Of a DNA stretch of 26,505 nucleotides, positions 17,201 to 26,300 are shown in pieces; position 1 is the stretch's first letter, and every line of letters begins with the position of its first letter. The translations under genes and the position numbers were made by a program. Source of the stretch: CBDUQI01 sp965369325 (GTDB lineage: Bacteria > Pseudomonadota > Gammaproteobacteria > Steroidobacterales > JBCBZW01); the NCBI GenBank assembly GCA_965369325.1, contig CBDUQI010000068.1:1-26505 (forward strand), in the 5' to 3' direction. The notes under the pieces are model-generated. The model did no database searches. It was not told where the DNA came from and saw nothing but the letters and a program-made list of their open reading frames with translations.

Positions 17201-19898
17201 GTTCGAAGCCAACGCCGGGGTCGACTTTATTCACCCGGATGCGACCAAACTGAGCTTTGGCGCGAGCGCAGATTTTGAGGCGCTGGCGCTGGCGGAGTTC
17301 GATCTGAACGTGGACCTCAGCAGCCCCGAGAGCATTGCTTCGGTCGACGGTTTCCTGGGCACGCTCGGTATCGCCGCGGCGCCGGTCGCCGATCTGGTCG
17401 GCGGGATGCAGGGCGTCGTCGGCGAACTCAACGGCATTTTCGGTGCCGGCTTTGACGGCTTTGTCGAAGCCGGGCTGCGCACCTCGCTGGACGCGTTAAC
17501 AGCAGACATCGAGGTGGCGACTGATGCGATCAGTTTGCTGCAGAGTGTGCCGGAGCAGTTTGCCTCGATTGGCGTCAGCGCCTTCGAACAACTGGTGGTA
17601 GAGATGCTGGCGCCGCTGGATGCAAACATTGAGGCGAATTTGCTGGATGTCTACCTGACGCTGCCGGACCTGCTGGTGCAAGCCGACACCGGCGGCGTTC
17701 CCGTGGGTGCAACGCTGGCTGCAGATCTCACCGCGCAGCGGATGCTGCTCAGCAGCGGGGAAGATGCGCTGGACGTGGTGATGGGCGTGATCGATGACAC
17801 GCAGTATCAGGTAGACCAGGCGGTGCTTGCGTTTGATGCGCTGATCAACGCTGTCGTGAATGTGCAGGCACCCGAGGCGATCGCTGCGTTGCAGGCTCTG
17901 CAGGCATTGCTGCCTGATCCGCTGCCGACCGGCGGTGCTTGCGTGGACGTGGATTTCGGCGATCTTCCGCCCGCCGACGGCCCCGCTGTGTTTGAGCAGA
18001 TCTACCATCTGGGTGTGGGCCTGCTAGACGCGCAGAGCGCATTGCAGGTGACAAATATTGTCGACTTCGCTCTCACCGTCGCGGCCGTCACGGGTGTGGA
18101 TACCGAGCTGGCACGCAGCGCCCAGGTGATCGTCGATGAGCTAAGCGAAGAGGTAGACGTGCAGATAGACAATGCCCTCGCGCTGGTGGAAGGGTTATGC
18201 GCGCAATTGCCGTCCGCTGATGCGCTGGCCGATGTAAACGCACTGTTGGACGACATGATTGCCGCGATGCAGGGTATCCAGAGTGAAGTGCTTACTGTGC
18301 GGTTGGCCATGACCGATCCGGTCAGCGGCATTTTCGTCAAGTTATTGGATGAAATGGACGGGGTGCGGGCGCAGGTGGCCGGTGTGCGTCAGTACCTTAC
18401 GGATCTTAAGAGCATCACGCTGGAGGCCGAGTTGGGCTTCCCTAATGACCATGATTTTAACGCTCTGGTGGCCGTGGAGATTCAGGACGCGATGAACCTG
18501 TATCTGCTGGATGTCACCAATCAGCAGTACAGCTTTCACTATCCGGGCACGCTGTTTCAGGCAGAGCAGAGTTTTATCGCACAGATGAGCCTGGATCTTC
18601 GCGAACCGATCGACGCGCTTATCGCGCAGGCCGGCTTCCTCTCGCAGCAACCGCTGAACGATCTGCTCGTGCTGCTGCCGCACCCCAGCGTGGACGACAT
18701 GATCACTGTGATCGTAGACCTCACCATGAACGCGCCTATCGTGGCCGAGGTGGATCTGGCGATTAACCAGGCACTAACCGAGGCGGTGGCGGGCGTTAAC
18801 GACATTGCGCTGGATGTCTTCGATCAGTTGAACTTTGTGATCAAGGATATTGTCCAGCAGCTCGAAACCGCCGCCAATGCCGCCTTGAGTGCCGCCACCG
18901 CGGTGATTCCGGACATGCCGATCAGCGCGGCCGCGCTGGATGGCTACGCCTTGGTGCAGGGCGATGAACTCGAGCGTCTGCACATCGGGGCGCAGTGGAG
19001 CATGCAGGGTGATGAGGAAGAAAACACCAGCAGCTACAGCGCAGCGCTGGATGTCACCAGTTGGAGCGCGGCCAATAACGGCAGCGGATGTACCTCGCTC
19101 GATACCGGTTCTTTGTACGACGCGGTGATCTCAGCCTACGGTCTGCCTATCCGTATCGGCACCTCCACCACCGATATCAAGGAAGTCTATTTGGGCTTCA
19201 CCTTGGCGGATAATCCCGGCGGCGCGATGGCCTTCACACCGGCCAGCGTATTTGGCGGCATCAGCATCGATGGCAGCATCAACTTTGAAGCGATGGAGAT
19301 TTACGACATCGCGTTTGCCTCGGGCGTTTCGATCCCCGGCTCAGGCGTACAGCAAAGCTACCTGGGTGCCACCGCGTCGGCCAGTTTCGATTCGTTGGCG
19401 ATGACCGCCTCGTTCCTGCTGGGCAAAACCTGCAACCTGGATGTGTTGAAGTCGCTCGATCCCCAAGTGGCCGACTTTATTGAAACACCGGGTGGCGTGT
19501 TCAACGGCGTCTATGCCCGGGGCAGTGCCAGCATTCCCATCTGGAACAACGGTTGCCTGCTGACCGTCGGGGTCTCCGGCGATGTGGGCGCGTGGCTGCT
19601 GGCCGGCCCACCGGTCACGGTCGGCGGCCTGGTGGGCGGTGGTGCTTGGGGCAAGGTGGCGTGTATCGCCGCATTGCGCGGGCAGGTAACCACGCTGGCG
19701 CAAAAATCTGGTGACAAGTTCAGCTTTCAAGGCGAGGGCTTCGGCGTAGCCGGCGCAGGTTTCTGTGAACCGGAAAAATGGACCTCGGTGCCCAAGAGCC
19801 GCGATGACGGCGGCTGCGGTACCGGAGATGCTCAATTTAAAGCAACGTTTGACAATGGCTGGGATATCGGCGCGCCGACACCCTCTGCGATTCACTAA
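14256..19898 (+). CDS. giant exported protein with central helical segment (first gene of three-gene block)
   Basis: An 1880-residue protein I do not recognise. The N-terminus has arginines, then a hydrophobic stretch (MMLAMCTLAAPG) and a likely cut after VHA, so it is exported. Residues ~40-1020 are beta-rich with Asp, Gly and Asn loops and scattered cysteines (WDCGSW, GDCPECLSG, DLDCNGN, LDLNCNED), which suggests disulfides or calcium sites. Residues ~1023-1563 change to long amphipathic helices rich in Ala, Leu, Val, Asp and Gln (ALQALQALLPD, AAMQGIQSEVLTVRLAM, INQALTEAVAGVNDIALDVF). Residues ~1565-1880 are again beta-rich with Gly/Ala strands (YLGATASASFDSLAMTASF, VGVSGDVGAWLLAG). The next gene starts 2 bases after the stop, so translation is probably coupled. 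Possible roles include a surface structural protein, a toxin-like assembly or a matrix protein. None is proven. Confidence 0.75.
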   Translation: MKVIRPLSVISARCYRCSVGGLARMMLAMCTLAAPGVHANDLIVEQFTLSDITLGGVSLLGEDPIYYLQADNPPYMATFTVRVSWDCGSWVSDACTEARPDTSFDVTLQGVTSNDRLSPIVVPFPGANISYRNHGPSGTGTTGELLIFQVPITEPAFDQFVTGHFVSLDTLEVRGRMDPGSNVPEDLPDTVNNRALAPLNTFVALSGTLFAGPATATVSAFDSVDETPCNGAGSVTLFGTDFSYDPGAGFDTININGAPLCVNAGFNGTALDLIARDEIELGDISGTLGGLEIFLLDNSLLPDDDPSGGGVAPGALGLFTVALPSGVTFHAVDFYQKPLAAGLSDMLFLATSPAYASLDDLEGVSALGFLATEALPFSIRNDSATLNASGFAGEFDIIHYRFDMTFELSDTRNADQVGVVSNDARFIQPDALPSPLPYALTPGGLQINAVPFALRDDVRTHYPRTRLNVPGFGVQVVDNAIADGSSLPAIGYRFPLSGDCPECLSGEGNQAVDLDPTAEIMASDGSVTSLAPLNLNPVWGPLDANSGNRIYKRNGDIGTNGLYYFPGWVATGTDGSGGTRVADWLTGARQVQLVGGVPAPSTQFFAQDAASVKGNYFFAGLTMGPEVYANAAGVPVAGLGTDLSGTGSNTTIGLGGLSDPYFQSITSNIGTKYVLRAGGLTGVFNTDDMFTPLLYGYQVDVSRFAFRQISNAIDTENWFDGRVFVAGKGQFNMHFENLDLDCNGNLGAAWPVEEVCGDGIGLDLNCNEDFAAWNTKVDFQSMAFVPDNPFASACEVQDRELWVGNSMDFIALDEPLGIVGAWDTSGEVELISITGETDHVVDRPAAASGTDDQGFAVAFDADGDLGTPFGNNTDGYLKAGALVGVPLWDALDIDLRLANTALTSPAQSIVTGAGVDMTGDDANVTNDVLAGEMKQASNLTAKYTWGATSFGFNLPVYYDMDRYADGRHPRFIGKTLGTDLVVFEANAGVDFIHPDATKLSFGASADFEALALAEFDLNVDLSSPESIASVDGFLGTLGIAAAPVADLVGGMQGVVGELNGIFGAGFDGFVEAGLRTSLDALTADIEVATDAISLLQSVPEQFASIGVSAFEQLVVEMLAPLDANIEANLLDVYLTLPDLLVQADTGGVPVGATLAADLTAQRMLLSSGEDALDVVMGVIDDTQYQVDQAVLAFDALINAVVNVQAPEAIAALQALQALLPDPLPTGGACVDVDFGDLPPADGPAVFEQIYHLGVGLLDAQSALQVTNIVDFALTVAAVTGVDTELARSAQVIVDELSEEVDVQIDNALALVEGLCAQLPSADALADVNALLDDMIAAMQGIQSEVLTVRLAMTDPVSGIFVKLLDEMDGVRAQVAGVRQYLTDLKSITLEAELGFPNDHDFNALVAVEIQDAMNLYLLDVTNQQYSFHYPGTLFQAEQSFIAQMSLDLREPIDALIAQAGFLSQQPLNDLLVLLPHPSVDDMITVIVDLTMNAPIVAEVDLAINQALTEAVAGVNDIALDVFDQLNFVIKDIVQQLETAANAALSAATAVIPDMPISAAALDGYALVQGDELERLHIGAQWSMQGDEEENTSSYSAALDVTSWSAANNGSGCTSLDTGSLYDAVISAYGLPIRIGTSTTDIKEVYLGFTLADNPGGAMAFTPASVFGGISIDGSINFEAMEIYDIAFASGVSIPGSGVQQSYLGATASASFDSLAMTASFLLGKTCNLDVLKSLDPQVADFIETPGGVFNGVYARGSASIPIWNNGCLLTVGVSGDVGAWLLAGPPVTVGGLVGGGAWGKVACIAALRGQVTTLAQKSGDKFSFQGEGFGVAGAGFCEPEKWTSVPKSRDDGGCGTGDAQFKATFDNGWDIGAPTPSAIH

Positions 19899-19900
19899 TC

Positions 19901-22900
19901 ATGATGAACAACATGCACAACACAACAGGCGGCCGTTGGGTCGCAACAAGCTTGAACTGGATTGGCTCACTGGCGCTGGCGCTCAACCTGGTCACAACGG
20001 CCGTGGCCGATGAAGCACAGATGTACTTCCTGGCGGAGGTCGCCCCGCAAGGCTCATTGTCCGCCAGCGGTGCCGGCGAGCTGGCGGTGTACTTGCGATG
20101 GGATGGACTGAACGCGAATCTGCCAGGCGACATCGTGAGTTTTGAGCTGCATCGTGATGGCACCTTGCTGGACACGCTGGATGCGCACACGGTGATGAGT
20201 ACCGCGCAAATACAAGCGCTATACGCGGGCGCTAATCAGGCGCGTCGACGTCTGGAGAGCACTCGTTGGCTTAACGAGCAGGCCACCCTGGATATCAACG
20301 ATCCGTTCGGGTTTGTGGATGAAACCAATTTCGCCCAGGCGATCGCCACGCGATTGATGAGCGACCCGTTCTGGGCCGTGTTCGCCTCGCGCGTGGACTT
20401 CAATATTGCACGCGCCCGGCATCGTGGCTATCTGGATACCGAGGCCAGCGCGGGCAGTCACGAGTACGAGCTGTTCGCGTTGTCTGCCAGCGGGCAGTCG
20501 GTGCGTGTGGGCCAGAGCACCGTCGACACCAGTCTGGCCAATGCACCGCTACCAGCAGCGCTGAACTTTATGCAGATCAGCGACTATGCCCGCTGTGACG
20601 CGCCGGAGGCGTACAAAGAACACGGTGCGGTGATGCTCACCTGGTTGCCCGGCAGCATCGGGGCGGCCGATAAATTTATCGAGTCCATCTCGGTCTCCGG
20701 CTACGACCTGTATCGCAGCGTTGATAACACCACGACTGTCCCGGTGCTGGATCTGCGCGCATTGGCCGGCAGCGTGCCGCATGACAGCGCCGGCAATTTG
20801 TCGTTGCCTGGGTTGGAAAAACTAAACGATCAGCCGATTATCTACTCCGGCGAGGCCGAGCAGGAATCTCGTAATGAAGGCTGGAACAGTCCTTACGCCC
20901 AGTACATGCAAAGCGCGCCGGAAGTGGCCGGCGATGGTCTGTTGCCGGGTGACAGCCGTGCCTACTATCTGGTCGCCCGCGACTTCACCGGTAACTATGG
21001 TGCGACCACCGGCGCTTTGGTCACCATTCCGGATCTCGCGCCGCCCCCGCCGCCGTGGTCGGTGAGAGTGCAGCGTAATGAAGCGCTCGATCACTTCCAA
21101 CTGGTGTGGGACCACATCAGCGTCGCCAACTACTACACGGACTATCAAAACGCACGCACCTACTGCAACCTCGCCACTGCGCGTCTGGAGGGGAAGTTAC
21201 GTTACGTCAATGAAGGCGAGTCCTGCGACACGGCCGCGCAGATACCGGTGGAGCTGGATGTGGCCGGTTACGTGGTTTACCGGTTTGCCCAGCAGCAGGA
21301 AGCTGCCGAGTTCTCGGATGCCGATGGTGACGGTTTTGCCGATGCCATCGAACGGCTACCCGACGCACTCAACCCCGAGCTGAGCACTCCGGGCACCGCC
21401 TGCAGCACTGCGGCCACCAAGGGCGGCGCGTGGGTCGCAGACATTCCCGCGAACGCGGCGATAACCCGCCCCAGCGGGCGCCGTGTGATTGAATTCGCGG
21501 ATGACGTGCCCAACCTGGATCGCGGCACCGTTTACTGGTATCGGATCGCGGCGCTCGCCAGCAACGGTAATATCAGCACATTGTCGGCCCCCGTACGCGG
21601 CTTCTTCCCGGATCGCGAGTACCCACAGCGGCCGACCTTCGATCCCGGCCCCAACCGTGTGCGCTTCGGTGTGGAGGCCTGCGATTACCAGGTGAATGTC
21701 GAGCCCTACCTGGACGACAACCAACTTTCCTTGCCCTTCGCTTGGGATACCACTGGTGGCGAGGCGGCGTACGTGCGCGTGTCTTGCGAGGCCGATGGCA
21801 TGGAGGCCATTGAGAGCTGGCGCGTCATGTCGGATAACAAGAGCTTTATCCTCGGCTACGGCTTTGTTGAAACCGCCGAGATCAACGCGCAGGTGTGCAG
21901 CAAACTCGATGCCTGCCTGGGGGACTCACGCTTGGTGGAGTACTACAACGGCGCGGGTGCGCTGCTGGCGAGCGAAACACTCGACTTTCAGGGCAGCTGC
22001 CCGTTCACGGTAGACCGCAGCTACCTGAGCAAAGACTGCGAGAACGGGGTGATTACAGCATGGGAGCCGGGTGAGCCAACCGACGGCCCGTTAGTGCTCG
22101 ACTACCCAACGCTTGCCAGTGATGAGTGTCTTAACGTGTACCGCGATATCGGCGGCGAAGAGGTGCACCTGCGCAGCGTATGTGACCCAGCCGAATTGCC
22201 GCTGTCCGTCGACCTGGTGGGCATGCATGGCGGACGTGTTTGTTTGTCAGTGGCCATTCAGAACGAAAACAATGAGGTCTCCACCCGCCAGCGATTGCCA
22301 TGTGCGGTGATCGAATCCGGTTTGCTGCCATCCCCACCGCAACCACTGGATATCACCTTTGATGACGGCTTGCCCAGTGGCTCACTGTCGCTGCTGCCGC
22401 CGCAGGATCCGGTGACCGGCAGTATTGTCGAGTGGTACTGGAAGGGCGCGGTGAGTGGCGGGCAAACCCGTTTTACCCAGTTTGTGCCGCATGCGGGACA
22501 GACCGCCAGCGATGGGCCACAGCAAAGCGCGATTGAGTTGACTGGCGTGCAGGTGGGCAGTGACTGGCAGGAGGAATGGTGCTTCCGTGCCCGCTCAGTG
22601 GGCTCTGCCAGCGCCGATGAGGGCGGCTTCGGCGCACTGTCTGCCTGGTCGGTGGAACGCTGCGCGTTACGCGAGCCGGTGGCCGGCCCACCCGCGCAGT
22701 ATCTGCCATGGCCAAAAGTGGCGGCTGTGCCGAACCTGGGCGAGCAGCCTGCCCGTTACCTGTCGGCAGATTTCTCGCCCATCGTGCAGGTGTCGCGGTT
22801 GGATGAGGCGCCGTGCTTCGATGGAAACATCATCGCGGATTGCCCAAGTGACACCAATGGCAGCTGCTTGAATCTGCCGAGTGCGATTCCTACCGGAGCG

Positions 22901-23302
22901 GTGGGTGCGTGCCCGGACTTTTGTGCCAATGTGAAGTCGGCGGTGGCGGCGGACCTTGGCTTCGTGGTGTATCGCCAGCGCAGCACCGACCCGGCTGATC
23001 CCGGCAGCTATTCGGATTTTGCTCAAAACAGTCCGCTGATCGACAAGCTGCATTGTATTACCGATTACGACGCGAACAACGGCGAGATTAACGGTGGTAT
23101 CGGCGCGTTGCTGGATCCGTTTTTGTTCATGGCGCAGTTCGACGCGTCTGACGCGGACTGGGCCGGCACCCGGGTATTTTACGTTGACCGCCAACCGTTC
23201 GCCGTCGGGCAATGGTATCGCTATCAAATGGTCTATCTGGATGTGGACGGTGAAGTGATTGGGCAAAAACACACCGACTGGATCGAGGCAGCAAACCCGT
23301 GA
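19901..23302 (+). CDS. large exported protein with fibronectin type III-like modules (second gene of three-gene block)
   Basis: The ATG at 19901 is 2 bases after the previous stop, with no clear ribosome binding site, so start by coupling is likely; the ATG at 19904 is equally possible. The signal peptide runs to TTAVADEAQ, with cleavage near AVA. The 1133-residue product shows several fibronectin type III-like beta-sandwich repeats: near residues 55-110, 220-375, 380-590 and 805-930, and a last one to the C-terminus. Typical closings are VYWYRIAALASNGNISTLS and GQWYRYQMVYLDVDGEV. The proline stretch APPPPPWSV near residue 383 looks like a linker. A short calcium-type loop (DADGDGFAD) lies near residue 475. 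Many cysteines occur in pairs, which fits an extracytoplasmic place. No enzyme motif is seen. Its stop overlaps the start of the third gene. Confidence 0.75.
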   Translation: MMNNMHNTTGGRWVATSLNWIGSLALALNLVTTAVADEAQMYFLAEVAPQGSLSASGAGELAVYLRWDGLNANLPGDIVSFELHRDGTLLDTLDAHTVMSTAQIQALYAGANQARRRLESTRWLNEQATLDINDPFGFVDETNFAQAIATRLMSDPFWAVFASRVDFNIARARHRGYLDTEASAGSHEYELFALSASGQSVRVGQSTVDTSLANAPLPAALNFMQISDYARCDAPEAYKEHGAVMLTWLPGSIGAADKFIESISVSGYDLYRSVDNTTTVPVLDLRALAGSVPHDSAGNLSLPGLEKLNDQPIIYSGEAEQESRNEGWNSPYAQYMQSAPEVAGDGLLPGDSRAYYLVARDFTGNYGATTGALVTIPDLAPPPPPWSVRVQRNEALDHFQLVWDHISVANYYTDYQNARTYCNLATARLEGKLRYVNEGESCDTAAQIPVELDVAGYVVYRFAQQQEAAEFSDADGDGFADAIERLPDALNPELSTPGTACSTAATKGGAWVADIPANAAITRPSGRRVIEFADDVPNLDRGTVYWYRIAALASNGNISTLSAPVRGFFPDREYPQRPTFDPGPNRVRFGVEACDYQVNVEPYLDDNQLSLPFAWDTTGGEAAYVRVSCEADGMEAIESWRVMSDNKSFILGYGFVETAEINAQVCSKLDACLGDSRLVEYYNGAGALLASETLDFQGSCPFTVDRSYLSKDCENGVITAWEPGEPTDGPLVLDYPTLASDECLNVYRDIGGEEVHLRSVCDPAELPLSVDLVGMHGGRVCLSVAIQNENNEVSTRQRLPCAVIESGLLPSPPQPLDITFDDGLPSGSLSLLPPQDPVTGSIVEWYWKGAVSGGQTRFTQFVPHAGQTASDGPQQSAIELTGVQVGSDWQEEWCFRARSVGSASADEGGFGALSAWSVERCALREPVAGPPAQYLPWPKVAAVPNLGEQPARYLSADFSPIVQVSRLDEAPCFDGNIIADCPSDTNGSCLNLPSAIPTGAVGACPDFCANVKSAVAADLGFVVYRQRSTDPADPGSYSDFAQNSPLIDKLHCITDYDANNGEINGGIGALLDPFLFMAQFDASDADWAGTRVFYVDRQPFAVGQWYRYQMVYLDVDGEVIGQKHTDWIEAANP

Positions 23303-26300
23303 GCAGGAATATGTACTTAACTAAAGCAATGGCGCATCAGTCGGCGACCTTCCTGGCGCGGAAAGTGGGTTCTGCTGCGCTGGCCGCCGCGTTGGCGAGT
23401 ACGCTGGCCAGTGCGCCGCTGAGCGCTGCCAGCGTGTTTGACGGCAATACCGCTGATGTATTCGTCTACGACGCTGCATCCGGCGTGGCGACCGCCAGTT
23501 TTGCGGTCAGCAGTGGTGCCTGGACCGAACAGGCCAACGCAGAAACCGCTACCTCTACCCGCGTGTTTTTTGACGACGGCAGCGCCAACACGCTGATCAA
23601 CGCAGTGGACACCAACACCTCCATGGTGCTGATAAACCGTGTGAGCGGCAGTTTGCAAAATGGCGCGACCGGGGTGAATCCGTCGTTGCCTTCGCTGTCG
23701 CTGACTGGTCTGGGCACGGCGCTGTCGGATGCTAGTGACGATGGCGTGCCGGGACTTATCGTCGATCCCCCCAGCGGTGATTTCGACGCGACCTTTGCAC
23801 TGACTATTACCGGCGTGCCGGCACGCGGCAATAGCACGGACGCGGTGGTATTGAAGTACGCGATTAACGGAGCGGCAGCGAGCAGCCAGACGCCCGGCCA
23901 GGCCGGCGAGCGTGGCGAGTTCACCGTACCGTTTACCGAAGATGGCACGTACGAGATTGATATCTGGACCGAGCAGGGCGCCAAGCAGTCGCCGGTCGAA
24001 ACCTATACTTACACACTCACCGCCATCGACGGGCGCGATCGCGACGTCGATGGCGACGGCGTGCCGGACATCGTTGAAGCGCTGATGGGATTGGACCCGC
24101 TTGCGGCGGACTTTCACGCCGACAGTGATGGCGACGGCTGGACCGACTTTGAGGAAGCCGTGCGCGGCACAGATCCCGACGATGCGCTGGAGGAGCCATT
24201 GGATTCTGACGATGATGGCTGGTCGGACTATGATGAGAATCTTCGCGGCACAGATCCCAATGAGACAAGCTTACCGCTGGCGCTGACCAGCAAGCCCAGT
24301 GCCCGCCGGCTGCGCGAGGTGGAGCTGCGCATCACCGGCGGGCTGTGGGAGGACGCCGCACGCACGGTGCCGGCGATCACGATGGCGCAATTCAGCGCTT
24401 ACGATATTTCCTGGGGCGAGCTGTACAACCAGCAAACCCTGCCGACGGATGAGGAACTGGCACTGATGGACCCGCCGGTAGCGGATCAGACGCTGCTGCC
24501 GGCCCGCTTCCAGCGCGCTCTGGTAGACACCGACCTGGGTGGCGGCAACCTGCCCACCAACCTGCGCCTGCCGGTGGGAGAACCGATCATCCTGCGCAGC
24601 CGCCGCTTGGATGTGTTCGATCAGCCGGCGGCGTTGGTGCTGAAGACCTGGATTGATTCAGCACAGGATGCAAGTCCTGCGCAACTCGCGCAGTGGACCG
24701 CAGACAACGGCGGTGCGTGGACCGATCTTGCCTCATGGCTTGCGTTGTACACAACGTATCTGAGTGACACCTTGGTGAAGGACGCTACGCTTCATCTGGA
24801 CCCCGTCTCCGGCCTGGGCGTTGCGCTGGTGGAGGGCACGCTCGCTTGGTACGACACCGCGCCAGACAGTGCGTTGCTGTTGCTGGGACACAGCGCCTCG
24901 CCACAGCCCGCGGATGCGGTGGACACGTTGCGCCAGGCACTGGCGGACACCGGGCGCCGGTACAATCGATTGCACACCGAGCTGACGAGTCTGACCCTGC
25001 CTGGGAAAGAGTTCGAGAGCTTCGCGCAAGCCGCTGCGGCGATTTATGCCGACCCCCTCAATGCCGGTGAGAGCACCACCACGCGGGCAGTCGCCAGTTT
25101 GCTTCAGGGCGCTTCGGCCGATGCACAGTACCAGTACCTGATGCGACTGCTCAGCGTCGTCGCGTTGGATGAGATTGATGCACTGGGCACGCTTGGTCGC
25201 ACTCAGTTAATGAGCAACGCGCTAGATTTTGATGGCGACAGTTTGAGCAACAATGCCGAGCTGGCCAGCATTAACAGCTACACGCTCCCCACGCAGATTG
25301 ACAGCGATGGCGATGGCATTCGCGATGACTACGACCCGTGCGCTTGGGATGCGCTCAATATCTGTCTGTCGCAAGACTTGCAAACACAGGATTCGGACGG
25401 CGATGGTATTGCGGATGCCATCGACAATTGCCTGTTCGACAGCAACGCCGATCAAACCGACGGCAATGCGGACGGCATCGGCGATGCCTGCCTCGGGCTG
25501 GCCAATATTCTTACCCCCACCTCCAATCTAAACGTGTTGCAGGGCCAGGCAGTGGACTTTACCTCTATCCTCACCGAGCAGGGCGCGGGCCTGAACCTCA
25601 CCTTCGACTGGGACTTCGACGGCGGTGCCACCAGCAGCGTGGATGCAAACCCGGGCATGGTGAGCTTCGATACCCCTGGCACTTTTAATGTGGTGTTTAC
25701 GGTAGACAACGCCGATGTGCCCGGCCAGAGCACCAGCGAGCCGCGTACCATCAACGTACTGGCGCTGGTGCTGGACAGCGATCACGATGGCGTCAATGAC
25801 GATGTGGATGGTTTTCCGGACGATCCGGACAACAGCGGCGCTGTCGTGCAGTTGTTCGACGGCGTACTGGACGGGGGCAGCTACGGCCAGGGTTTTGGCG
25901 CGAGCGAACACGCGAGCCGTCTGTTGGCCGTCTTCGACGGCGACGGCGATGATCGCCTGCTGCATATTCGCGGCTACGACGTCGATACCGACATCGAGCT
26001 TGAGGTGATCGTGAACGGGCAGGTATTCGGCACATTGAGCGCTGGGGCGAACAACCAGAACAACCGTCAGAGCCTGTGGTGGTTACCGGCGGCCCGCCTG
26101 GTCATTGGGCGCAATGAGATTGAGCTGCGCAACACCGTGGAGGACACAACCTGGGGCGTCAGTCGACTGGCGGTGTACCTGCAAGGGCAGGCGTTTGGTC
26201 AGTTGACGGGTGTGGACGAGCTGCACCCCGACGGCTTCGAGCTGCATTATCCCGCCTCGCCAAAGGGCAACCTGCTGGCGCTAGAGGGCTTTGATGTGGA

